From Bimastos eiseni (taxonomy: Eukaryota > Annelida > Clitellata > Crassiclitellata > Lumbricidae): 64,000 nt of DNA. The notes under the pieces were generated by a model that ran no database searches, was not told where the DNA came from, and saw only the letters and a program-made list of their open reading frames with translations. Positions 1 to 12,700 of the stretch are shown piece by piece. Location of the stretch: the NCBI GenBank assembly GCA_959347315.1, contig OY365806.1, forward strand, positions 50,699,068 to 50,763,067, read 5' to 3'. How positions within the stretch are numbered: position 1 is the stretch's first letter; each line of letters begins with the position of its first letter. The position numbers and the translations under genes are program-made.

Positions 1-349
1 AGGACTATTTATTCGGAAGTATTCGCTCGGCAAATATGACACATAAATGGTAAAAAAATAAAAACATTTTAATTCAATAATTTTTGATAAATGTTTAAGA
101 ATCTATAAAAGAAAATTAAAAATTTAAAGCCGTATTATTAGCTAAACAAACATTTATTTTGCTAATTTTTTATTACACGTAACGCTGAAAGTGACAAAGG
201 TCGAAAACTTTAAGCTTCGCCTGCGGATGGTGCTCTCTGGGTCAGAACTGTCACTACCATTCGGTTCGTACCTAGATCCGACAAATAGTGCATCCAAATA
301 CTCGAATTCGGTACTCGGTGGAAATTGTTGACTCGGTTATGCCCTAATA
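1..349. mobile_element. Possible hAT-like remnant
   Basis: The stretch ends near 349 in GCCCTAA, whose reverse complement resembles the TAGGG-type terminus of the hAT element at 12677-13138. It also has several TATTCG/ATTCGG motifs typical of that element. The left end is outside the window, so no target duplication can be tested. Confidence 0.25.
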
Positions 350-750
350 AGCAGGCGATATGATCTGTGTGTCTCCTGCATTGGATCACATCTTGTAACA
401 GACTTCCATTGCATATAATTATGTACTTTCACTCTTGACTCTGTTCAGCAAACTAAAACTCTTGCATATAAAACAACCTAGATTATATTAACAATCCTAA
501 TTAATTCTATTTTAACCAATGTTAGAAATTTCAGGCATCCTAATAACATCATAGGATCAACTGCAATGACCATTCACACACTTGTTTTGCACCTCATATT
601 CCAATATACCAACCTTTGTAAATGTAAACAGTACAATAAAATAAAAGTAATAAATGAAGAAATAAAGAATATTTGTCTTATATTGAAGCATGTTACAAGA
701 AGTATAATCTGGTGTTATAATAAGCACAGAGTAATAGCAAGAGTAGAGAC

Positions 751-3700
751 CCAGTTTCTGCTTGAAGAGTTTGCTCTCCAGGACTTCACATTCGATGTAC
801 TTCTCCTTGTACGTCTCCTCGGCCATTTGCAGTCTGTCCATCAGATGATCGATCTCTTGCTTCTGGTCATCGATGTTCATTTCCAGCTCATGCTGATATA
901 TCAGGACAGATGAAAACAACAAATCAATACAGCATGACAATCCAATCTAATGACTTCCATAGTGCCATACTCTTATTGCATAATGGATAGCAACTGTCTG
1001 TGGAAACCATGACAATTGCTGGTGACTCAATCCTCCATTATTTTTTTCAAGTCACAAAGGTCTCTATAAAAAATTCATAGCTTTACAACAATAGACTGTA
1101 TAAAAGTAGTAACTTATAACGGAAATTTCTAATATTTTAGAATGCATGGAAGGCACAAAGTTATAAGCAATTGAAAAGAGCAAAAACTTTCATAAAACAG
1201 ACAACCAACTCACCAATCATCATTTATAACCAAAGGAAAATTTATTTTTTAATTGCACTTATAACATACATATGGTCAATTAATGACAAATGGACAACTT
1301 GTCGAAGGTCATTACACACTCAACATGCCCAAATCTGCAGTATTCAGATATCAATGCATCAGAACATTGCTTGGTTAAAACCACAACCATTTTGGCTCAT
1401 AACTATCTTGTACAGTTGCAGTTTAAACTGACCGGACATTATAGTCTGGCAGCAGGCTAATGTACGTACCTTCACAACAGAAAATTTGTCTCTAAGTGTT
1501 CTAGTAACATATGGACTTACATAAATCTTACTCTACTTTACAGAATCAGAATATATATTTAACCTGGAAATACTCAAATCAGTCATCCAGGGCAAGAAAA
1601 CTTTTTCAATATCCCTTCATTTAATTCTTCTCGTCAACACCGCAGAGAATACTTTAGGTAGATTTATTTGATCTTTATTATAGGTATATATCTCATAATT
1701 TAATAAGAGGCATCACTAGAAGTTCAAGCAAATGCTGTAAACTTTAGTTAAGAACCTCCAGAACACATATACACACAGAGAAAGACATAAGCATACAGAG
1801 AAAGACATAAGCATACAGAGAAAGACATAAGCATACAGAGAAAGACATAAGCATACAGAGAAAGACATAAGCATACAGAGAAAGACATATACACACAGAG
1901 AAAGACATATACACACAGAGAAAGACATATACACACAGAGAAAGACATAAGCATACAGAGAAAGACATATACACACAGAGAAAGACATAAGCATACAGAG
2001 AAAGACATATACACACAGAGAAAGACATAAGCATACAGAGAAAGACATATACACACAGAGAAAGACATAAGCATACAGAGAAAGACATATACACACAGAG
2101 AAAGACATAAGCATACAGAGAAAGACATATACACACAGAGAAAGACATAAGCATACAGAGAAAGACATAAGCATACAGAGAAAGACATATACACAGAGAA
2201 AGACATAAGCATACAGAGAAAGACATATACACACAGAGAAAGACATAAGCATACAGAGAAAGACATATACACACAGAGAAAGACATATACACACAGAGAA
2301 AGACATAAGCATACAGAGAAAGACATAAGCATACAGAGAAAGACATATACACACAGAGAAAGACATAAGCATACAGAGAAAGATATATACACACAGAGAA
2401 AGACATAAGCATACAGAGAAAGACATATACACACAGAGAAAGACATAAGCATACAGAGAAAGACATATACACATAGAGAAAGACATAAGCATACAGAGAA
2501 AGACATATACACACAGAGAAAGACATAAGCATACAGAGAAAGACATAAGCATACAGAGAAAGACATAAGCATACAGAGAAAGACATAAGCATACAGAGAA
2601 AGACATAAGCATACAGAGAAAGACATAAGCATACAGAGAAAGACATATACACACAGAGAAAGACATAAGCATACAGAGAAAGACATAAGCATACAGAGAA
2701 AGACATATACACACAGAGAAAGACATAAGCATACAGAGAAAGACATAAGCATACAGAGAAAGACATAAGCATACATAGAAAGACATATACACACAGAGAA
2801 AGACATAAGCATACAGAGAAAGACATAAGCATACAGAGAAAGACATAAATATACAGAGAAAGACATATACACACAGAGAAAGACATAAGCATACAGAGAA
2901 AGACATAAGCATACAGAGAAAGACATATACACACAGAGAAAGACATAAGCATACAGAGAAAGACATAAGCATACAGAGAAAGACATAAATATACAGAGAA
3001 AGACATATACACACAGAGAAAGACATAAGCATACAGAGAAAGACATATACACACAGAGAAAGACATAAGCATACAGAGAAAGACATATACACATAGAGAA
3101 AGACATAAGCATACATAGAAAGACATATACACACAGAGAAAGACATAAGCATACAGAGAAAGACATAAGCATACAGAGAAAGACATAAATATACAGAGAA
3201 AGACATATACACACAGAGAAAGACATAAGCATACAGAGAAAGACATATACACACAGAGAAAGACATATACACACAGAGAAAGACATATACACACAGAGAA
3301 AGACATAAGCATACAGAGAAAGACATATACACACAGAGAAAGACATAAGCATACAGAGAAAGACATATACACACAGAGAAAGACATAAGCATACAGAGAA
3401 AGACATAAGCATACAGAGAAAGACATATACACAGAGAAAGACATAAGCATACAGAGAAAGACATATACACACAGAGAAAGACATAAGCATACAGAGAAAG
3501 ACATAAGCATACAGAGAAAGACATATACACACAGAGAAAGACATAAGCATACAGAGAAAGATATATACACACAGAGAAAGACATAAGCATACAGAGAAAG
3601 ACATATACACACAGAGAAAGACATAAGCATACAGAGAAAGACATATACACACAGAGAAAGACATAAGCATACAGAGAAAGACATATACACATAGAGAAAG

Positions 3701-6700
3701 ACATAAGCATACAGAGAAAGACATATACACACAGAGAAAGACATAAGCATACAGAGAAAGACATAAGCATACAGAGAAAGACATAAGCATACAGAGAAAG
3801 ACATAAGCATACAGAGAAAGACATAAGCATACAGAGAAAGACATAAGCATACAGAGAAAGACATATACACACAGAGAAAGACATAAGCATACAGAGAAAG
3901 ACATAAGCATACAGAGAAAGACATATACACACAGAGAAAGACATAAGCATACAGAGAAAGACATAAGCATACAGAGAAAGACATAAGCATACATAGAAAG
4001 ACATATACACACAGAGAAAGACATAAGCATACAGAGAAAGACATAAGCATACAGAGAAAGACATAAATATACAGAGAAAGACATATACACACAGAGAAAG
4101 ACATAAGCATACAGAGAAAGACATAAGCATACAGAGAAAGACATAAATATACAGAGAAAGACATATACACACAGAGAAAGACATAAGCATACAGAGAAAG
4201 ACATAAGCATACAGAGAAAGACATATACACACAGAGAAAGACATAAGCATACAGAGAAAGACATAAGCATACATAGAAAGACATATACACACAGAGAAAG
4301 ACATAAGCATACAGAGAAAGACATAAGCATACAGAGAAAGACATAAATATACAGAGAAAGACATATACACACAGAGAAAGACATAAGCATACAGAGAAAG
4401 ACATAAGCATACAGAGAAAGACATAAGCATACAGAGAAAGACATATACACACAGAGAAAGACATAAGCATACAGAGAAAGACATATACACACAGAGAAAG
4501 ACATAAGCATACAGAGAAAGACATAAGCATACAGAGAAAGACATATACACACAGAGAAAGACATAAGCATACAGAGAAAGACATAAGCATACAGAGAAAG
4601 ACATAAGCATACATAGAAAGACATATACACACAGAGAAAGACATAAGCATACAGAGAAAGACATATACACACAGAGAAAGACATATACACACAGAGAAAG
4701 ACATATACACACAGAGAAAGACATAAGCATACAGAGAAAGACATAAGCATACAGAGAAAGACATATACACACAGAGAAAGACATAAGCATACAGAGAAAG
4801 ACATATACACACAGAGAAAGACATAAGCATACAGAGAAAGACATATACACACAGAGAAAGACATATACACACAGAGAAAGACATAAGCATACAGAGAAAG
4901 ACATAAGCATACAGAGAAAGACATAAGCATACAGAGAAAGACATATACACACAGAGAAAGACATAAGCATACAGAGAAAGACATATACACACAGAGAAAG
5001 ACATAAGCATACAGAGAAAGACATATACACACAGAGAAAGACATAAGCATACAGAGAAAGACATATACACACAGAGAAAGACATAAGCACACACAGAATG
5101 ACATATGTGCACAGAGAAAGACATGTGCATACATACAGAGACATAAGCACACAGAGAATAACATATGCACACAGAATGACATATGTGCACAGAGAATCGC
5201 AATCGACAAAACTCACAACATGGCAGACTGCCTGTTCAAGGGCTTTCTGATTCGACTCCAATTTCTTAGACATTTTTATGTATCTTTCCTTGAGTGTTGC
5301 CTGCGCCATTTCCAGTGCGTATGAAGACCCCTCAGCCTCCGACCTCTGCTTGTTCGACTTCTCCTCCAGGCATGCTTTCACTACAGCCACTTCCTTCAAA
5401 ATCAAATCTTTTTCCTGGAATTGAAAGAATGGCACATCATTCCATTATTTCCATTTTTTATTTCAATTTGTATGTTTTAACCATTCATCATAAAACAATT
5501 ACATCCCACATTCACACTGCTGAGATTTTGTGTAATGAATAATATGCTATTAATAATTTGCTTACAGAACAACCTGTTGAACTTCCATCAGTGCAATTGT
5601 TTCATTGAGAGGTTCTTCTGTGCCAAGTTTTCGAAAGGCAGTATATCTGAATTAATTATTTATATACACACTATAGCACAACAGAATACACATTTTCAAA
5701 TTCAAGTCATAGAGGATTCTTATTTGACAGAGGTATCCAGTTTCTGCAAAATCAACTTACAGTTACCTTGATAACAGCATTGAGTTTCTCTTGTGTGGCA
5801 TGCTTTTCCTCACTCAGCAGTTTGATATCTGCATTCAGACGCTGTTCTGTTATGCAGAGAGCCTTTCGGACCGAATCAGTGGCCACCTTCGATTCCTACA
5901 TCAGTCAGAAATTCAAATGAGTCGGAAAGTCAAATGAGTCGGAAAGTCAAATGAGTCGAAAATCAAATGAGTCAGAAACTCAAAATGAGTCAGAAACTCA
6001 AAATGTGTCAGAAAAGCACATGAGTCAGAAAGTCAAATAATTCAGAAACTCAAAATGAGTCAGAAAATCACACAAGTCAGAAAGTCAAATGAGTCAGAAA
6101 TTCAAAATGAGTAATTTACTATCGATTTACTAATAAATTGATTTATTGATTGAAATGAATCAGAAAGTCTAATGAGCCAGAAAGTCAAATGAATCAGAAA
6201 GTCAATGAAACAACAAAGCAGTGGTTTGAAAACCTTATCAAGCTGCAGAATTCCTAAAAATCTACTGTTTTGTCACAGTATACCTGCAATTTTTAATAAA
6301 AAATGTACCCTCGACAGCATGACTAGAAATCACAATACTTCAATCAAACAATCAATCAGCAGAAAATTGAGAAACAATAAGAAAATATGTAAATAATATT
6401 GCTGTATGACCAAGTGTATTCAGCCGCCAACAAGAAATCACTCAATCATCAACTAAGCACATGAAATCTTAAGCAGCAAATGCTGTCTTCATTTACCTCT
6501 AGATTTGAGGACATTTTCTCATAAGCCTGCTTCATTGTGAGCACTTCCTCGTTGAGCATCATCTTACAATGCTCAGCTGCACTCAGTTTGTCCTCTGCAT
6601 TACGCAGTCTCTCACTCAAAATCTCAATAGATTCCTATGACAAAAACAAACATTCTCCCAATTTAAGTATGATTCCTATAAAAAGAGGAATATTCAAGCA

Positions 6701-9700
6701 GCAATCCTTACATTGATCTCTGATCTCTATTTATGAACAATCTTAACAATGATGTCTTAGTTGTGAGCCGATAAGAATATACCCCAACCTAACCATTCCA
6801 AGACTGCGTTTCTCAAAATTCGATTAGTTCTGACCAACAGATTGTGCTTCTTGGACTTTGGTTTGCTTTAGGAGAACCATCAATTGATGCCTTGTGCACT
6901 CTATCCTCATCTTCACTCATCCTTAACTAGGAATGCAGTAAACTTTATGTAAAAGAGAGAGACCAAGTGCAAATGTCGCATGCATTAGATAAGACAGCAG
7001 GAGGAAAAGACATACCCTATCGTCTGCTGACATCTGTAGCTGCTTCTCAAACCTCATTTGCTGGTCCTGGATTTCATCTTCCATCCTTTCCACTTCCTTC
7101 TTCACTCTGGCGCCACTGATCTCCTCCTCCATCAGACGTGTCTTCAAACGATCGTTTTCCATCACGAAACCCTATGAAACCGACAATTCAAACTGCACCA
7201 CACAATGGAAACACTAATCACCTCATGTCCTCTGCATCTTTTCTTTATAATAAGCATAAAATTAATCTCTAAATTAAATATCATACAATGCAATACAAAA
7301 CAAGAGATTCAACAAAGGAAAACACATGCAATTCTGGTTGTGAATTTTTCAAAGGCAAATTGAGCTGACAAAGTCAAATCACAAGCATATTCTATTCCAA
7401 ACAAACTTTACTTTTCCATATTGAATTTCAAGTGTTATTTAAATCATAATTCAAATCAAATAAATAACTGCATCAGTGGTTCTTCCAAAATTTGTTTGCT
7501 CAGAAGTGCACACACACACGCCTCGACGGCGCAATTAAATAGACAAGTGTGCACAAAAGACTTGCTCAAGGTCTCATCACGGATTTGTCAATTGAGACTT
7601 TTCACATTAAAAGATGAGTACCCAACCAACACACATTCATTTCACAATACAAAAGCTGCAATGCAAAGCATGCAGTATAATACCATGCTTCATAAAATGC
7701 TTGCAATGCAATATAACAACACAATGCAATGAAATAATGCACCATAATATACTACTTTAAATGCAAATGTACCATAAGACTATCATTGCAAATGCAGTAT
7801 AATACTACACCTACAAATCCAGTGCATCACAGTATCCTTACTCAAAATGTAACACAGAATAGTACCATAATTGCATACTCTAGCAAAAGCAATGCAGTAT
7901 AACACACCACTGCACTCGTTTCAATGTCATACCCTGAGCTGTTCTCCCTCATCCTCAAGCGACCTGATCCGGCCGGTCAGTGCGTCTTTTTCATTGACCA
8001 AAGTCTTGATCTTCTCCTGTAGACTCACAATGTATGCATCATTCTCGTCCAATCTCTTCTCCATCGTTGACTTCTCCTGGAAAAAGACAAATGGCAGAGA
8101 AACTCGTCTAAGATGCTCCTCGCTCAAACATCATAATTAACTCACCATCGTTAAAGGAAACTTAAACATCACTTCTACTCATTGGTCTGTAAGAATGTGC
8201 TGCCTGGCAGAGGATTGACCAAAGCACTTGCATATAAAACTTAGTGTCATCAATGGATATCATTTTATGATAATCCTAATGATGCAATCTAAATATAATA
8301 ATTAATAGTAATTAATAATAATAAACATGCTATTAAGTATGCTGCATGCAACTAAAGCAGTTAAGGTGCTTTTAAAAGGAATTACATAAATAACTATATG
8401 TGGAGGCACACTGTCATTAGCGCCCAGGACAAAAGCGCCCCGTCCCAAGCGCCAGGCAAAAAATGCCCGTTAAATGCGCCCCCGTCAAAAGCTCCCAACA
8501 GACCATACTATTGCAGTCTGCGTATTATAATTTGTTTGTTGTTGTGTTTGTCACATCAAATCCTACATCAAAGTTTGTAATAGTTTTTGTAATCATAACT
8601 TAAACTAATTAGTTCTTCTTAAATGAATGCAGTGCATTAAGATTCCATTTTCTTATTATTTGTGTACTTTGATGTATCTTTGTGCTGGTCTTCAAGTGAG
8701 CAAACATCTAACCAAACATTGACTCCAAAATATTTCTTTTAATCTTAACAGTAGAATTAGCTAATTGGCTAATTGTTTATGTTTACTGATTAATTTGGGC
8801 AGATATCAAAGTAAATATTTACAAAGTACAAACTAAAGGTAACTATAAATACATAATGTAGTGTGAAGACATTTCAAACCGATATAATCTTTTTAACATA
8901 CGGCAACGTTGGAATATCTGCGAGGAATCGTTCATAATGTCTCAGTTTGAAAAGGATGGAAGAAAAGTTTGAAAAACATTAACACACTAACATTAATGTT
9001 AAGAGTTTCATTCCTCTTTTAATAAAAAAATTCTTTTACATACGTGTTTATAAACCTTTCGTTCATGTTTCTCTAGAGTAACGGGTGCTTTTGACAGGGT
9101 GCTTTTATCCAAGGCGCAATTGATGGTGGGCCCTTATGACAGGGCGCTTTTGTCCTGGGCGCTAACGTCGGGACACTATATATGGATGTAAGTATTTGGA
9201 CAGTTCAACGTTGAAGCAACTGTTTACCTGGTTTAATATTTCTGTTTTCTCCTGGAATGAACTAATGCAAGACTGCAGATGTTCCAGCTGCAGCTTCTGT
9301 TCATTGGTCATGTCATTCACCTCCTAAAAAATATTAAAAAAATCACCATTCATTAATATATTCAGTTGTCAGCTGATGAATGGGTCAGTTTAATTTAATT
9401 CCCCAAATGATAGTTCTGGCTGAAAACTAACTTAATTCCCCTCAATGTAATTTTGCTTGTTGAAAGACATCGACATTTCATTAACTGCTGTATCTGTATT
9501 TATAAAATCATAAAAAAAATTTTTTGTGACAGCCATAATTCCCGAATAGCTTTTGGCCACTCAAATGTCCCAAAATCAGAAAATGATGACAGCCACTTCT
9601 TACATTCTTAGTTTAAAATGCCAAAAGAATTAGCCATGAGTTCGGAGTTGCTCCTGTGTTCCACCCCACCCATTGACAAGGCATAGCCTTCTATTGAGCC

Positions 9701-12700
9701 CTAATTATAGAAAACCTAAAGACATGAATGAGTGATATTCATGGACATGTTTTTGGTAAAATATGTGTTGATAAATTCAAAAAAATGTGAATATTCAAGC
9801 TAAGAGACGGAGCTTTGAAATCATTAAAACCCAGTTAAAAACATCCAGACTGGAATCCTTCATTCCTGCCACAGTCCATCGGGTATCTACTTGCTGGTGT
9901 TCATCATCACGTATCATTACTAAAATAATGCAAAAGATGAAGCAACCCTTTCCAGCTCTCTTCCTAACATGGAACCCTTCATGATAATACACTAAACACC
10001 CTCCTTAACTTCAGCTTGTTGCTTACAGTAGAGTCCAGCAAGCAGGTCAATGCTGTGAGCCAGGTAGTCTTTTTTGCAGGTACATGTCTTTTCTTTTTTA
10101 ACTCTCACAAAAGTCTCAAAACTCACTTCCTCTAAGTGGCTTTCAAGCATCTGGATATTAAACCGTATTTCACCCGGCAACTGACACATCACACCTCAAA
10201 TTCTCATTCTGTGAGTTCATGCGCATATTAAATTTTGCGCAATAGAAATAATCAGACTATGCAATAGAAATAGAAATCATCAGACTATGCAATAGAAATA
10301 GAAATCATCAGACAATGACTATGATCAGACTATTCATCACCTCAAGCTTCTCCCGAATGACTTGCTCTTCTTCCTTCTGCTGCTGTAGTTTCCTCTGCAA
10401 GTGATGTTCAGTGGCCAGAAGAAGATTACGCTCATTTTCCAGTGTCTGAATTTGCTGTATAAATAGATCATAACAAACACATCGCTAATTAATGTAATGT
10501 AACGTAATTGAATGTCTATGTAGCACCATACAACATCACTGCCTCTTCACTTCTTCTCCCTTGATTCTCCCTTACCCTCTGAACCATCTTCTTCTCTTAT
10601 CAAACCTCTCTTCCCCTCAGCTTACTTTTCTTAGCTTCTCTTAAATCCCATTCGTTTAGCTTATAACTCTCTTTTCCCTTTCTCTCCTTCCCTTTCCTTA
10701 CACTACTTTACCCAAATCAAACCTTACAACATCTCACTTACATAATCCATCCACGGGAGGGAGCCATGACCGAGGGCCCCAGTAGAATAGTGGTGAAAGT
10801 GCTTGAGGTATACAAAGATCATGACCCATATCCCCTAAGGTGGACTTCTTTCCTTCTTTCGCTAGACGGTGGCAGCGTTTGTTTAAAAAAATGAGATCCA
10901 TAGCATAATGGGCGCCCTGCGTGGCTGCCAACTGTTGAATTCGACTCCTGTAATAACTCGTCATCATTCACTCAAACTGTTCTAATAATCATACTGCGGT
11001 TTGTTAATTTGAAATTAAACAAAGATTATTATATCCTGAACATAAGAATTAATCATTTACATTTGTAATTAATTAGTAATTAGCTCTGTGATTAAAGGCA
11101 AAGCATTGTCCTAAATCTCCTTGAGCAAACATTAGTTTGGTCTTTCTGGTCTAGCTCTGAGCTGATTCACATCATACCTGGCACCCTTGTATCGGTCAAT
11201 TTTAATAAGCCATTTGACCTCGGTAATAAACTGCCTTGAACTGAGGAGCTACATAGAGTTCAGAACTGGATCCTATCATGTTTACACTACACAGCATCAG
11301 ATCAAGAACTTATTTAAACCCTCTAGCCTTTCATTTGCTGCCAGCAATATCCAACTATTCCTTTCATTAGACAATTAGTTGATCACCTCCTGCACTGAAA
11401 CTACTGCCTCTGTTTTCTGTCCTGAATGGATAGTCCTGATAGACTTCTTTGTCACGCCTCCTCCATAGAGATATGCTTTGAACTGAAGGGAACTATAGAA
11501 GAACTTTCGGTGTCTGACTCTGGTGTACAGATAGTACTAAATTTAACTCTGTAAATTAAGTTGTGGTTGGGCAGATTGATTATGATTAAACAAATATTGA
11601 ATTGAATTCCAAATTCTTCTAAGATTGAATTCCTTCTCTTTATAACAAGTTAAAAGTTCTGCAGATTTGACTGGTTCAAGTCGGTGAACTGCTTTTGTTG
11701 ATTATTCTGAACATGTATGTACAATTTTTTATACAACTGCATTTTTTTTAACAATCTTGAAGTCCCAAGCATATCCAATCAATTTCACATATAAGGTATT
11801 CACAAATTAAACCTCATGACTCAAACTGTTTCACTTCAAAAGCAAATGCTCTGATTTTAGCCAACTTAACTACTACAACTCAATTTTCATCCATATGACT
11901 AAGCAAGATTTACACAAACTGCCAATGGTTCAAAAGTCTTTGGTCAAGTAAATTAATTAAAACTTAGAATGACGATAAATTTCTTTGCTGACTTGTTTCA
12001 TGTTTGATTTGGCATCATTTGCTTTCTTTAGCTTCTCCTCGAGCAGAGCGGTCTTTGTCTTGATCACAAGCAGCTCTCCATTCTCATCTTCGATCTCGAT
12101 CAGGTCATCCACCGACGCCTGTCGGAACTGGAACGGGGTGCTTGCTCCTCGCACCTGTCCTCCAGAGGTCACATAGCAGAACTGGTAGAATTCGCCATCA
12201 TCCTTAGGCAACTTATGAGCTGATAAAAACAGAAGAAGACAAAAGAGATAAGGTACCAACTCGATACACTGATGTTCATTGCTTCATCATCATCAAGGCA
12301 GCAGCAGATTGTCACTTCACGTGAAACCATGGTAGAAAATGTGAATGAATTGGAGACATAATTTAGGTTTAGGTACATACAATTAGGTGTGCTAAATTAA
12401 TTAGTGGCTGGATCAGCATAATCAAGTGCTTTGAGTGCTTCGTTCAGCACACTGACATAGAGATCTTCATCGTCAACACAATCATGTTCAAGGACATTCA
12501 ACATGAATCAACAGTCTGATAGTTTTATGCACCAGAATACCTTACTTGACCTGATGACCAGCTCTTAATGCCAATCAACAACAATTAGCATAGTGCAAAT
12601 TCTTCAAGTAAAACTATATCTCAAGAACTAAACAGCATTAAGATATGAAACTTTCAAACAATCTCAGGATACAAATTAGGGCTGTACCGAATAGGTGATT

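Noticed and set aside
1763..5093. CRISPR-like array
   Set aside because: Repeats are directly adjacent with no spacers, and the DNA is animal nuclear.
1716..5435. Open frames of 1,150-1,240 codons on the minus strand
   Set aside because: They translate the 20-bp minisatellite in all three frames. Only the 5217-5414 part is a real TAX1BP1 exon.
9992..10192. Extra TAX1BP1 coiled-coil exon (minus strand)
   Set aside because: The frame is cysteine-rich and not heptad-like, and lacks convincing splice borders.
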